Assembly (NCBI RefSeq): GCF_013085465.1
Contig: NZ_CP049838.1
Location: 1,054,001-1,118,000, forward strand
From: Streptomyces asoensis
Lineage (GTDB): Bacteria > Actinomycetota > Actinomycetes > Streptomycetales > Streptomycetaceae
Length of the DNA stretch: 64,000 nt
Reading direction: 5' to 3'
Shown here: positions 1-9,144 of the stretch, one piece after another
How positions within the stretch are numbered: position 1 is the stretch's first letter
How the letters are laid out: each line of letters starts with the position of its first letter
Translations under genes and position numbers: made by a program
The notes under the pieces: model-generated
Databases searched by the model: none
What the model saw: only the letters and a program-made list of their open reading frames with translations
Told to the model about the DNA's origin: nothing

Positions 1-2
1 CC

Positions 3-269
3 AGTGGTGGTCTCGACGAGTACGCCGTGGACGACCTCGTGCGCTCCGGGGCACCGATCGACACGTACGCCGTGGGCACCCGTGTCGGCGTGTCGGCCGA
101 CGCACCGTACCTGGACTCCGCGTACAAGCTGGTCGAGCCCGACGGCCACCCGGTGATGAAGCTCTCATCGGCGAAGGTGACGGCACCCGGCCGCAAACAG
201 GTCTTCCGCCGCCCCGGCTGCGCCGACGAACGAACCCCGTCCGGATCGCATCGGCCCGTACCGAGGTGA
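3..269 (+). pseudogene. pncB: Nicotinate phosphoribosyltransferase, C-terminal part only (cut by window edge, tail degenerate)
   Basis: The open frame runs in from the window edge and matches the conserved core of nicotinate phosphoribosyltransferase, which makes nicotinate mononucleotide for NAD salvage. Seen: a YAVGTRVGVSADAPYLDSAY segment followed by PVMKLSSAKVTAPGRKQVFR, typical of the phosphate-binding C-terminal half. After the FRRPG motif the protein becomes unrelated Ser/Pro/Arg residues and stops within about 17 residues, where the family normally continues for several dozen more. I therefore read it as a truncated gene, although the upstream part cannot be seen. Mycobacterial pncB2 belongs to the DosR dormancy regulon, and the next gene is also of a DosR-regulon family. 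Confidence 0.7.
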
Positions 270-280
270 GGAGGAAAGCG

Positions 281-568
281 ATGCCACATACGTTGGAATG
301 GACGGTTCGTCTTCATCTGTTCGAGGACGACGCGGGAACGACGAAGGCACATCTGACCCTGGACACCGGCACCACAGAACTCACCGGTCACGGGACCGCG
401 CACTGCCATCCGGCGGACTCGAACGTGCCGGAGATCGGTGACGAACTGGCAACGGGCCGGGCCATGAACGACCTGGCCAGGCAACTACTGAAGACCGCAG
501 AGCGCGACATCAAGGGCATGGGCGCACCGCAGCCACACGGCGGGGAGGTCGCCGGGTGGCCCACGTGA
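281..568 (+). CDS. DUF1876 protein (Rv1738-like dormancy protein)
   Basis: This is a 95-residue protein with one DUF1876 domain. Seen: an LEWTVRLHLFEDD opening strand, then HPADSNVPEIGDELATGRAM, which closely resembles the NPADRNVPEIGDEL segment of mycobacterial Rv1738, and a C-terminal helix ending near DIKGMG. Rv1738 is strongly induced in hypoxia and folds like ribosome hibernation factors; a ribosome-silencing role here is inference from that. The start is the ATG at 281 because GAGGAAAG lies just upstream. A longer in-frame extension to 266 would put the ribosome site inside the gene. It lies 11 bp after the broken pncB fragment. Confidence 0.85.
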   Translation: MPHTLEWTVRLHLFEDDAGTTKAHLTLDTGTTELTGHGTAHCHPADSNVPEIGDELATGRAMNDLARQLLKTAERDIKGMGAPQPHGGEVAGWPT

Positions 569-767
569 CCGACGGCGATCCCCAAGTCAGAAGTCGAGGG
601 ACCAGCCATGACACCTCCCGCGCACGGCACAGCAGAGGTGGGCTTCCGGCAGCCCTGCGGGAACTGTAGTCAGTCGGCGCAGCCTCCCAGGCTGATCGGT
701 CCCGTGCGGCTGCCCGTCGCGCGTGGCACGTTGGATACAGCACCATTCTGCGGAGAGGGCGGACGTC

Positions 768-1676
768 ATGCGAGCTCACCTCGGCGACCAACTCGTCATC
801 GAACGCACGACGACCGGCGCCGCCAAGCGCGACGGCGAGATCGTCGGACTCCATCACGAGGACGGAACGCCTCCTTACGACGTGCGCTGGTCGGACACGG
901 ACGAAGTGACGCTCGTGTTCCCCGGGCCCGACGCACACATCCGCCATCTCGAGCACGGCCGGCCCGAGAGCACCGGCACCCCCTCCGGCCCCGACACGGC
1001 CGAGGCGGAGGCCATGCCGGCCAGGGCCCCCGGCCCCGGTGACATCGGCCGACGCGTGGCCGTCGAACGCCACCGACAGCGGCTCAGCCGCGAGGAGACG
1101 GCCCGCCGCGCCCGAATGTCCCCCGGATACCTGGAGTACCTGGAGGAGCGGCCTGCCGACCCGAGTGTGGCGACCCTCATCAGGCTGGCCGACGCACTGG
1201 GCACCACGGTCACCACGCTGCGCGGCGGAGGAATGGATCTGCCACCCGGCCAAGGACAGGCACTGCTGCATCCTGAACTGCGGGACCTCGGCCCGGAGGA
1301 ATGCCGCACGTTGCTCTCCACCCACGGCGTGGGGCGCATCGCGGTGTCGGCGTCCGACGGCCGCCCGGCGGTCGTACCGGTCAACTACGAGGTCGTCGAT
1401 GACGCGATCGTCTTCCGGACCGCGCCGGACTCCACGCCCGCGGCAGCCGTCGGAACCGAGGTCGCCTTCGAGGTCGATCACATGGACGAGGCCCTGAGTC
1501 AGGGCTGGAGTGTCCTCGCCGTCGGCCCCGCGAGCGTCGTGACGGAGCCTGACTCCGTGCGCAGGCTCACCGAACACGCCCACACCACGCCATGGCCGGG
1601 TGGTGAACGCGAGATGTGGGTGTCGATCCGGCCCGCGCACCTCACGGGCCGCCGCATCACTCCAGCCGATGGATGA
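768..1676 (+). CDS. DUF1918 / XRE helix-turn-helix / pyridoxamine-oxidase-like protein
   Basis: This 302-residue three-domain protein begins with DUF1918 at residues 1-60 (MRAHLGDQLVIE, then EIVGLHHEDGTPPYDVRWSD). A XRE-type DNA-binding domain follows at about 85-150 (RRVAVERHRQRLSREETARRA, then SPGYLEYLEERPADPS). The last domain, about 165-300, is a split-barrel of the pyridoxamine 5'-phosphate oxidase type (GVGRIAVSASDGRPAVVPVNY). The ATG at 768 is chosen because DUF1918 starts there and GGAGAGGGCGG lies upstream; a GTG at 723 adds residues without homology. The family is common in Streptomyces stress clusters. The fusion suggests a flavin- or F420-responsive regulator, but the ligand is unknown. 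Confidence 0.85.
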   Translation: MRAHLGDQLVIERTTTGAAKRDGEIVGLHHEDGTPPYDVRWSDTDEVTLVFPGPDAHIRHLEHGRPESTGTPSGPDTAEAEAMPARAPGPGDIGRRVAVERHRQRLSREETARRARMSPGYLEYLEERPADPSVATLIRLADALGTTVTTLRGGGMDLPPGQGQALLHPELRDLGPEECRTLLSTHGVGRIAVSASDGRPAVVPVNYEVVDDAIVFRTAPDSTPAAAVGTEVAFEVDHMDEALSQGWSVLAVGPASVVTEPDSVRRLTEHAHTTPWPGGEREMWVSIRPAHLTGRRITPADG

Positions 1677-1753
1677 CCAGGCAGTCGCGGGCCGGGCCAG
1701 TGAAGAGCGCTTCCGTCCCGACTGCTGTTATCTCTGGCAGAGCCGTGCTTTCC

Positions 1754-2542
1754 CTGTTGAACCTGAGGGCCGCCGTCGCCCACGCGGGCTGGCACCCGGA
1801 AACCCTGCTGCTGCCCGACCTCGCCGACCGGGCCACTCCTTGCGAGCGTGCGGTTGGCCGGCCGTACGAACGGTGTGAGCGGCCTCGGCGCGCTGTATCC
1901 GGCGATCCGCCAACGGCACAGCAGCCGCTACCCGTTCGAGGAGAGACAGATCCCCGAGGTCGTGCGGGCGGCGCTCGCCGCGAGTGCTCGCGTCGAGGGA
2001 GCGGCACTGGCGTTTCCCGACTCATGGCATCTGTGGGAAGTACTGGAACTGGTTCAGGAAGCCGAGGCCCGCAACATCACCGACCGCGGCAGCGACCAGG
2101 ACCTGGCCCGGTGGACGCGTATCGACGCCCCGTCGGTGAGCACCGCCGACGACGGAGTCCCGCACTACGCCTTCGGACCGCGCAAGCGCGGGGGCAAGGC
2201 GCCCATGCGCGACTTCGCCGGCCGCCGGCACGCGGCGGGTCGTTACGCGGCGGACTTCGAGCAGAACCCTCAGCTGGCTCTCGTCAGCACGGATCACGAC
2301 CGCCCGGAGGACTGGCTCCGCGCCGGCCAGGCGATGGAACGCTCCTGCTGCTGGCCACCCACGAGGGCCTCGCCAGCTCCTTCGTGACCCAGCCTCTCGA
2401 ATGGAAGGACCTGCGCTGGCCTTTGCGTGACCCGATGGCCGGGACCGGCTACACACAGGTCCTGCTGCGCCTGGGCTGCGGCCCCAACGGTCCCGGCACG
2501 CCGCGCCGCCCTGTGTCGGAGGTACTCGACATCGAAGCCTGA
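1754..2542 (+). pseudogene. acg: Acg-type FMN nitroreductase, frameshifted and N-terminally truncated
   Basis: Three frames must be joined to read this gene. The first piece, NLRAAVAHAGWHPETLLLPD, starts near 1757. The second runs from about 1848 to 2335 (MRLAGRTNGVSGLGALYPAI, then YPFEERQIPEVVRAAL). The third runs from about 2340 to 2542 (LLLATHEGLASSFVTQPLEW, ending VSEVLDIEA). Together they match the C-terminal two thirds of the Acg (Rv2032) nitroreductase-like family, an FMN-binding dormancy protein. Frameshifts lie near 1840 and 2340, and the N-terminal FMN-binding part is absent. The gene is clearly inactive. It lies directly after the DUF1918 gene and before an insertion-sequence remnant. 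Confidence 0.8.
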
Positions 2543-2643
2543 CCCTGGACTGTCCACGTCCGGGGTTCACACCCGGACGTGGGGGCGGACCGTGACCCCG
2601 GGAGTGGTCATGTGCTCCTGGGCGCTCACCGCCCTCTCCTCGG

Positions 2644-3480
2644 CTAGCTGTATTGACCCGCAGGGTTGTTGACACGGCTGATGGGTGGTTGGCCGTCGAG
2701 TGCGGTGTGGCACCGGTGGTAGTTGTAGGTGTGGAGGAAGTCCGCCAGGGCTTCGGTGCGTTCGGCGTTGCTGGAGTACGGGCGCACGTATGCCCATTCG
2801 TCGAGCAGGGTGCGATTTAGGTGCTCCACCTTGCCGTTCGTCTGCGGGCGATAGGGGCGCGTGCCCTTATGGACGATGTCGGCGGCGCTGAGAGTCTGGC
2901 CGAACAGCGGGATCTGTAGCAGGAGCCGTTGTCGGTAAGGACGCGCTCGACGGTGATGCCGTGCTCGGCGAAGAAGATATTCGCACGCTGCTAGAAAGAG
3001 GCCGCGGTCTCTTTGCGTTCGTCGGTCAGAACCTCGCTGCACGCGAGCCGGGAGTGATCGTCGCCGGCTGTGTGGACGAACCTGTAGCCGATCACGGGAC
3101 TGCCGCCCCTACGCGCGTCGGTTGTGGCCTGCCGATTGCCGGCGGCCTGCTGGCGGGGCATGATCCGATGTCCGCCGCCGTCGGGAATGTTGCCGAGCTT
3201 CTTGATGTCGACGTGGACCAGTTCGCCGGGACGTGATCGTTCGTAGCGTCGGACGATCTGACCGGTGGGTCCAGCCGACCCCTGACGACGCCGGTCCATC
3301 CAGCGCGCGGTCATACAACCCCGGATCGCCTTCGGCTCGCCGGCGCCGTACCCATTTGTGGGCCGTGGTGCGGGAGACGCCCATTTCTTCGGCGACGTGG
3401 GCGATGGGGCTGCCAGCGCGGACCCCATCGACCAGGAGCCGTCTGCCGTGGATGGTCAGCCGGGCATGGGGATGGGGCAT
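2644..3480 (-). pseudogene. IS481-family transposase, broken by a stop and frameshifts
   Basis: Reading from 3480 downward, the N-terminal helix-turn-helix (MPHPHARLTIHGRRLLVDG, then HVAEEMGVSRTTAHKWVRR) is in one frame. The first catalytic Asp (GELVHVDIKKLG) is in a second frame. The C-terminal segment (RPYRPQTNGKVEHLNRTLLD, ending VNNPAGQYS) is in a third. Between them, just after KETAASF, is an in-frame stop near 2993. The second Asp (VLTDNGSCYRS) precedes another frameshift. The DDE residues are thus recognisable but no full protein can be made. I could not find convincing terminal inverted repeats, so element ends are unknown. Confidence 0.85.
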
Positions 3481-3616
3481 GGGAAACCTCTGGGATGGTG
3501 TGGAGTCTGGGCTTGTGCCCGAGGCCGCCGATCTGGTGATCGACGTCCTCGGGCGACAGAGGACGAGCCTTTGTGGGCGGCGAGCCAGGCCGGGCTGTCT
3601 GCGCGCCCCACTGGAT

Positions 3617-4477
3617 CTATTCGGCCCAGGCACGCTCCAGCTGAGTACGGAACGTGGCGGGCTTTCGCCCGATCAGCTCGGCCAGCGTCGAGTCGACGGC
3701 GGTGAACTCGCCATTCCGCGACGCGGCGAAGATGCTCAGCATCAGGTCGGCGATCGGGACCGGGGCGCCGTGCGCCAGGACCTGCTCTCGGAAGACGTCG
3801 TCGGGGACGACGGTGCGGGTGAAGGGCCGTCCGGTGGCCTCGGACGCGATCTCGGCGATGGTGTCGAAGTCGAGCGCCGCCGGGCCTGTGAGCGGCGGGG
3901 TGGGCCCCTCGAAGCGGGCCTCCTCGGCGAGGATCACCGCAGTGGCCTCGGCGAGGTCGTCGTGGGCGGTCCAGGCGACGGGGCCGTCGGCAGGGAGGGC
4001 GATGTCGCCGGTGTGGCGGGTGGGCTCCAGGAACTGCAGGGCGCTGGAGGCGTAGAAGCCGTTGCGCAGCGCGGTCCAGGGCAGGCCGGTGGCGTGCAGC
4101 AGGTCCTCGGTCTGGGCGTGGTCCCGGCATGCCTGGAAGCGGGCGTCGTGGGCGGCGCCCATCTGGCTGGTGTAGAGGATGCGGCCGACGCCGGCCTGCA
4201 CGGCGGCGTCGATGGCGGCGCGGTGGCCGCTGACGCATTCCTGGCCTGTGCGGTCGAGGGAGACGAGGAGCAGTTGCTCGGCGCCCTCGAAGGAGTGTAC
4301 GAGCGAGGTGGGGTCGTCGAAGCTGCCCTGCCGGACGCGGACGCCGCGGTCGGCGAGGTCCTGGGCCTTGGCGGGGTCGCGGACGCTGATGCCGACGCGG
4401 TTGGCGGGGGCGCGCTCCAGGAGGCGCTCGACGGTGCGGCGGCCGAGCTTTCCGGTGGCTCCGGTGACGATGATCAT
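3617..4477 (-). CDS. NmrA-like NAD(P)-binding oxidoreductase (quinone-reductase-2 type)
   Basis: This 286-residue protein starts MIIVTGATGKLGRRTVERLL, with the GxxGxxG dinucleotide-binding loop at residues 6-12. YTSQMGAA and the substrate-region NGFYASSALQFLEP follow, as in the NmrA/YtfG (quinone oxidoreductase 2) group of atypical short-chain dehydrogenases. These act as NAD(P)H-dependent quinone reductases or redox sensors in the cytosol. The ATG at 4477 has a GGAGAG site. It is divergent from a TetR gene 90 bp away, with two near-identical palindromes between them, so it is probably the regulated target. It is intact, unlike its neighbours on both sides. Confidence 0.85.
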   Translation of the reverse strand: MIIVTGATGKLGRRTVERLLERAPANRVGISVRDPAKAQDLADRGVRVRQGSFDDPTSLVHSFEGAEQLLLVSLDRTGQECVSGHRAAIDAAVQAGVGRILYTSQMGAAHDARFQACRDHAQTEDLLHATGLPWTALRNGFYASSALQFLEPTRHTGDIALPADGPVAWTAHDDLAEATAVILAEEARFEGPTPPLTGPAALDFDTIAEIASEATGRPFTRTVVPDDVFREQVLAHGAPVPIADLMLSIFAASRNGEFTAVDSTLAELIGRKPATFRTQLERAWAE

Positions 4478-4496
4478 TGAGCTCTCCGTAAACTGT

Positions 4497-4543
4497 TTCC
4501 GACGGAATCACAGTAACGGTAACACTGGAAATTTCCGATGGAA
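4497..4543. promoter_or_regulatory. Pair of TetR-type operators between divergent genes
   Basis: TTCCGACGGAA at 4497-4507 is a perfect palindrome around a central base. TTCCGATGGAA at 4533-4543 differs by one base. Their centres are 36 bp apart. They lie in the intergenic region of the NmrA-like gene (start 4477) and the TetR gene. The second site covers the upstream ATG at 4538, which supports the 4568 start for tetR. Binding by the adjacent TetR protein is inference. Confidence 0.65.
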
Positions 4544-4567
4544 CCAGATTCTCGGTACCATCGATTC

Positions 4568-5296
4568 ATGGCTACGCGCGACTCAACCGACAGCCCTCGG
4601 CGCCGCATCGTCCAGGCCGCCGTCGAGCTGCTGGAGAACGGCGGCCCTGACGCGGTGAGCACCCGCGCGGTCGCGGCCGCGGCCGGAATGCAGCCGCCGG
4701 CGATCTACCGCCTCTTCGGCGATAAGGAGGGGCTTCTTGAAGCCGTCGTCGAGCACGGCTACGCGCAGTTCCTGGAGAGAAAGCGCGCGCAGCTCGACCC
4801 CGCCCCACAGGACCCGGTGGAGGAGCTTCGCCGGGGCTGGGACATGGTGGTCGAGTTCGGGGTCTCCAGCCCCGAGCTGTTCGCGGTGATGAACCGGGCC
4901 GTCGGCCGGGGACCGGACGCAGCACACCGCGCGGGCTTGGAGATCCTCCATGGGCGGGTGCGTCGACTGGCGGCCGGGGGGTGGCTGCGGGTCGACGAGG
5001 AGCTGGCCGCCCAGATCATCCAGGCAACCGGCCAGGGCGCGGTCACCACCTGGCACTCCACCCCTGCGGACCGCCGCAATCCGGCGCTGTTGACCGTCCT
5101 GCGCGAGTCCATGGTCGCGGCTGTTACTCGCGCCGAGCCGGTGGTCCCCGCCTCGGAGTCCGGTCCCCCCGCGGCGGCCCGCGCGCTGCGCGCCGCCCTC
5201 CCCGACGGTGCCGATGTCCTCAGCGACGCCGAGCAGCGCCTGCTGCGTGAGTGGCTCACGCGCCTGGCGGCGGACGGTGGCGCGCCACATGCCTGA
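4568..5296 (+). CDS. TetR family transcriptional regulator
   Basis: This 242-residue repressor has an N-terminal helix-turn-helix (RRRIVQAAVELLENGGPDA, then STRAVAAAAGMQPPAIYRLF, residues about 10-60) and an all-helical ligand-binding C-terminal region. The ATG at 4568 is preferred over 4538 because the earlier ATG lies inside a palindromic operator and the homologous region starts at 4568. It is divergent from the NmrA-like reductase gene and probably represses both itself and that gene. The inducer is unknown; a quinone or electrophile would fit the neighbour. Confidence 0.88.
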   Translation: MATRDSTDSPRRRIVQAAVELLENGGPDAVSTRAVAAAAGMQPPAIYRLFGDKEGLLEAVVEHGYAQFLERKRAQLDPAPQDPVEELRRGWDMVVEFGVSSPELFAVMNRAVGRGPDAAHRAGLEILHGRVRRLAAGGWLRVDEELAAQIIQATGQGAVTTWHSTPADRRNPALLTVLRESMVAAVTRAEPVVPASESGPPAAARALRAALPDGADVLSDAEQRLLREWLTRLAADGGAPHA

Positions 5297-5673
5297 TCAC
5301 GCGTCAGGCGCCCTCGTGCAGGTTGAACCTCCCGAGGAGAGATCGTGCGATGAAGCGGCGTCCACGGGATGAGACGGTGGGCGACCACGCGACTCCGGCT
5401 GGCTTCCCCTTGCCCATAACGTGCCGCCAACCTTGATCACGCCGACTGTTAACAACGCTCGTGGTCAAGACACATCACATGTCCAGGTCCTTGAGGAGCG
5501 CGTCGGGTGGTTGGTCGGGCCGTACGTCTCCAGCGTTGTCGCGACCTGGCGCACCGCAACCCGCCGACGGCCACCCGATCCGAGCGCCCGCCCGTATGTC
5601 GCGGCGGCGCGCGGGGGGTGCGACGGTATTCACAGGGGGTCTGTCAGCAACGGGACGGAAGGCGGTGCCCCCG
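5297..5673. other. Gap without a recognisable gene
   Basis: About 380 bp between the TetR gene and the universal stress gene. An ATG at 5350 opens a frame of about 28 codons ending near 5436, with a GAGGAGA-like site upstream, but it has no recognisable homology. I see no clear promoter palindrome or terminator. Confidence 0.4.
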
Positions 5674-6573
5674 ATGGAACTCCCGCTGGTCGTGGGCGTC
5701 GACGGATCGGAATCCAGCCTGCTGGCGGTCGACTGGGCGGCGGACGAAGCCGCACGCCACGGACTGTCGCTGCGGCTCGTCCATGCCTCCCTCTGGGAGC
5801 GTTACGAAAGAGTCAGGCCCTCCTTCAGCACCGATCGCCCCGCCGGAGAGGTCATGGCGCAGGACATCGTCGCCTCCTGCGCGGAACGCGCCCGGCTTCG
5901 CGACCCCGACGTGAAGGTGTCCGCCGACGTAGTGGCCGCCGATGCGGTCTCCACGCTGCTGCGGGCCGGGTCCGAGGCGTTCGCCCTGGCCACGGGCGCA
6001 CGTGGGCGCGGCGAGGTCGCCGGGCTGCTGCTGGGGTCGGTCAGCCTCACGGTGGCGGCTCATGCCATGTGCCCGGTCGTCGTCGTCCGAGGCGAGGAGC
6101 GCAACCTCCGGGGGTCCCTCGGCCGGGTCGTGGTGGGAGTCGGCGCTGTGACCGGCGGCACGGGTGCCGTACGGTTCGCCGCCCGCGAGGCCGAGGCGCG
6201 GGGCTGCGCCCTGACCGCCGTACGGGCCTGGCGCAGTCCGGACCACGCGCCGGGCTCCCCTCCCGCGGAGTCCGTCCCGGGTGACCCCCGGCTCGCGACG
6301 GACACCGCGGGGACGCCCGAGGAGCAAGTCTCGGCTCACCTCGACGACGCGCTGCGCGAGGTCGTACGGGAGCACCCCGAGGTCGAGGTCAGCCGGCGCG
6401 CGGTCGAGGGCCCCGCCCACCGTGTCCTGCTGGAGGCATCGGCCGATGCCGACCTGATCGTCGTCGGCGCTCAGCGCCGGCACGGGCACTTCGGTCTGCA
6501 ACTCGGCAGCGTCGCCCACGCGCTGCTGCACCACTCCGCCTGCCCGGTCGCCGTCGTCCCTCACCTGGTCTGA
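5674..6573 (+). CDS. Universal stress protein, tandem UspA domains
   Basis: This 299-residue cytosolic protein has two UspA folds. Domain one (residues about 1-145) starts MELPLVVGVDGSESSLLAVD and ends in the ATP-binding pattern GARGRGEVAGLLLGSVS followed by CPVVVVR. Domain two (about 150-299) starts VVVGVGAVTGG and ends GAQRRHGHFGLQLGSVA, then CPVAVVPH. Both carry the G-2x-G-9x-G(S/T) nucleotide signature. The ATG at 5674 follows GGAAGGCGG and is where homology begins. Tandem UspA proteins such as Rv1996 and Rv2623 are DosR-regulon members, which fits this cluster. Confidence 0.9.
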   Translation: MELPLVVGVDGSESSLLAVDWAADEAARHGLSLRLVHASLWERYERVRPSFSTDRPAGEVMAQDIVASCAERARLRDPDVKVSADVVAADAVSTLLRAGSEAFALATGARGRGEVAGLLLGSVSLTVAAHAMCPVVVVRGEERNLRGSLGRVVVGVGAVTGGTGAVRFAAREAEARGCALTAVRAWRSPDHAPGSPPAESVPGDPRLATDTAGTPEEQVSAHLDDALREVVREHPEVEVSRRAVEGPAHRVLLEASADADLIVVGAQRRHGHFGLQLGSVAHALLHHSACPVAVVPHLV

Positions 6574-6625
6574 GGTCGCCGTACGGGCCCGGCTCCCCCG
6601 ACTTCCGAACTGAGGAGGGCCACGG

Positions 6626-9037
6626 ATGGCGGAGTGGACGTGGGAGTGGAAGGGGTACGACCCCGCTGCCGAACAGCTGCGGGAGTCGCTCTGCACGCTC
6701 GGCAACGGCTACTTCGCCACACGAGGTGCGGTGCCCGAGTGCCGGGCGGGCCTGGTGCACTACCCGGGAACCTACGCGGCCGGATGCTACAACCGCCCGG
6801 AGTCGACGGTTGCGGGACGACAGGTGGTGAACGAGGACCTGGTCAACCTGCCGAACTGGCTGCTCCTGCGGTTCCGCCTGCGCCGCGCCGAGGGTGCGTG
6901 GGGCCCCTGGTTCTCCCCTCATCCGCGCACCCTCCTGGACCACCGGCACACCCTGGATCTGCGCCACGCCACGCTCACCCGCGCCTTCCGCCACCGGGAC
7001 GAGAAGGCAGGTGTGGTCGCTGTCGAGCAGACCCGCCTGGTGCACATGGAAGATCCTCATCTGGCCGCGCTGCGGACGGTCTTCACCGCCGAGGACTGGT
7101 CGGGAGATGTCGAAATCGAGTCCTGCCTCGACGGTGAGGTACACAACGGCAATGTGCACCGTTACCGTGCCCTCAACCACCACCAGCTGACCCAGGTGCG
7201 GACCGGGGCGCGGGAGCCCAGCACGGTCTGGCTGACATGCCGGACCAGCACCTCCGACATCGGTGTCGCCATGGCCGCCCGGACGGTCGTCGCCGACCTG
7301 CCACCGGCCTCGTCGGAGCTCCGCCCAGGCCGCCACCGTGCCGTCCACCGCCTGGTGGTCCCGCTCGCTCCCGGCCGTCCCGTCGCCGTGGAGAAGACCG
7401 TGGCGGTCCACACCTCACGCGACACGGCGATCAGCGATCCTCTCGGGGCGGCGGTCGACCGGGTGTCCTCGGCCGCGGACTTCGCGGGCCTGCTGAACTC
7501 CCATGTCGCGGCCTGGGAGCGGTTGTGGCGGCGCGCGGAGATCCAGGTACCCGGTCAGTCCGGGCGAGTCCTGCGCTTCCACCTCTTCCACCTCCTACAG
7601 ACGCTGTCCCCGCACACCGCGGACCTGGACGTGGGCGTCCCGGCCCGGGGTCTGCACGGCGAGGCGTACCGCGGCCACGTCTTCTGGGACGAGCTGTTCG
7701 TCGTGCCGTACCTCAACCTGCACTTCCCGGAGGTCTCCCGGGCCCTGCTGAACTACCGGTACCGACGCCTCCCCCGGGCCTGCCGGGCCGCCGCCGCGAT
7801 CGGCCGGGCCGGGGCGATGTACCCCTGGCAGAGCGGCAGCGACGGCCGCGAGGAGACCCAGCAGTGGCACCTCAACCCCCGCTCGGGCCGCTGGCTGCCG
7901 GACCACTCCCATCTCCAGCACCACGTGGGCTCGGCGATCGCGTACAACGTGTGGCAGTACTGCGAGGCCACCGGTGACACCGAGTTCCTGCACACCAGAG
8001 GTGCGGACATGCTGCTGCAGATAGCCCGCTTCTGGGCGGACCTCGCGGTCTTCGACCCCGCGACGGAGCGCTACCACATCCGCGGAGTCGTCGGCCCCGA
8101 CGAGTACCACGACGCCTACCCGGGCGCCGCTCAGCCAGGGCTGGAGGACAACGCGTACACCAACGTCACCGCCGCCTGGGTGCTCGGCCGCGCCCTGGAT
8201 CTACTGCGGCGCCTTCCCGTCTGGCGCCGGGAGGAGCTGCGCGATCGCATCCGGCTGGACGACGACGAACTTCCGAAGTGGGAGGAGATCTCCCGACGGT
8301 TGTGGGTGCCGTTCCACCGTGGCGTGATCAGCCAGTTCGAGGGCTACGACGATCTGGCCGAGCTGGACTGGGACGCCTACCGAACGCGCTACGACGGCAT
8401 CCGGCGGCTGGACCGGATCCTGGAGGCCGAGGGCGACACGGTCAACCGCTATAAGGCGTCCAAGCAGGCCGACGTCCTCATGCTCGGCTACCTGTTCTCA
8501 CCCGGCGAGCTGCGGCAGCTGTTCAGGCGTCTCGGCTACGACCTGGACGACGAGGTCTGGCGCGGGACCGTCGACTATTACCTCCGGCGCACCAGCCACG
8601 GCTCCACACTCAGCGGCCTCGTCCACGGCCTGGTCCTCGCCAAGGCCAGACGAGCCGAGGCATGGCAGTACGTCCAGGAGGCCCTGGAGGCAGACATCGC
8701 CGACATACAGGGCGGCACAACTGGCGAAGGCATTCATCTCGGGGCCATGGCCGGAACCCTCGACCTGGTCCAGCGCGGCCTGACCGGACTGGAGACGCGC
8801 GAGGACGCGCTGTGGCTGGACCCCGTGCCTCTTCCCGCACTCTCCGAGTACGGATTCTCGCTGCGCTATCGCGGCCACTGGGGGGTGCGCATACGGCGCC
8901 TGAGCGGGCGGCTGGAGATCGGCGTGCCCGACTCGGAGGAGTCAGCGATCCGCGTGGTGCTGGCGGACCGGGCCGTGACCGTGGCACCTGGGGAGACCTG
9001 CACGCTCGTACTGTCGGCGGATGATCCGAGCGAATGA
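6626..9037 (+). CDS. Glycoside hydrolase family 65 protein (kojibiose/trehalose/maltose phosphorylase-like)
   Basis: This 803-residue cytosolic protein has the family layout: an N-terminal beta-sandwich (LCTLGNGYFATRGAVPE at about 25-40), an (alpha/alpha)6 barrel and a small C-terminal beta domain. The catalytic acid is expected at Glu493 in VVGPDEYHD. Nearby family signatures are GHVFWDELFVVPYLNLH and YRRLPRACRAAA. Members phosphorolyse or hydrolyse alpha-glucosides; which one cannot be told from the sequence. It follows the universal stress gene by 52 bp with a GAGGAGGG site. A role in mobilising trehalose-type reserves during dormancy is inference. Confidence 0.88.
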   Translation: MAEWTWEWKGYDPAAEQLRESLCTLGNGYFATRGAVPECRAGLVHYPGTYAAGCYNRPESTVAGRQVVNEDLVNLPNWLLLRFRLRRAEGAWGPWFSPHPRTLLDHRHTLDLRHATLTRAFRHRDEKAGVVAVEQTRLVHMEDPHLAALRTVFTAEDWSGDVEIESCLDGEVHNGNVHRYRALNHHQLTQVRTGAREPSTVWLTCRTSTSDIGVAMAARTVVADLPPASSELRPGRHRAVHRLVVPLAPGRPVAVEKTVAVHTSRDTAISDPLGAAVDRVSSAADFAGLLNSHVAAWERLWRRAEIQVPGQSGRVLRFHLFHLLQTLSPHTADLDVGVPARGLHGEAYRGHVFWDELFVVPYLNLHFPEVSRALLNYRYRRLPRACRAAAAIGRAGAMYPWQSGSDGREETQQWHLNPRSGRWLPDHSHLQHHVGSAIAYNVWQYCEATGDTEFLHTRGADMLLQIARFWADLAVFDPATERYHIRGVVGPDEYHDAYPGAAQPGLEDNAYTNVTAAWVLGRALDLLRRLPVWRREELRDRIRLDDDELPKWEEISRRLWVPFHRGVISQFEGYDDLAELDWDAYRTRYDGIRRLDRILEAEGDTVNRYKASKQADVLMLGYLFSPGELRQLFRRLGYDLDDEVWRGTVDYYLRRTSHGSTLSGLVHGLVLAKARRAEAWQYVQEALEADIADIQGGTTGEGIHLGAMAGTLDLVQRGLTGLETREDALWLDPVPLPALSEYGFSLRYRGHWGVRIRRLSGRLEIGVPDSEESAIRVVLADRAVTVAPGETCTLVLSADDPSE

Positions 9038-9144
9038 GCGTGGCGTCGGCGCATCCGCACCGTCACGCGCCGCACACGGCCTAGGCTTGGCCCGGGCTCC
9101 GCAGCGGGTTTCCGTTTCATGCCAGAGCGCCGTGGGAGACGCGG

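Noticed and set aside
2644..3620. Terminal inverted repeats and target duplication of the IS481 element
   Set aside because: No convincing matching ends were found by eye on either side of the transposase remnant.
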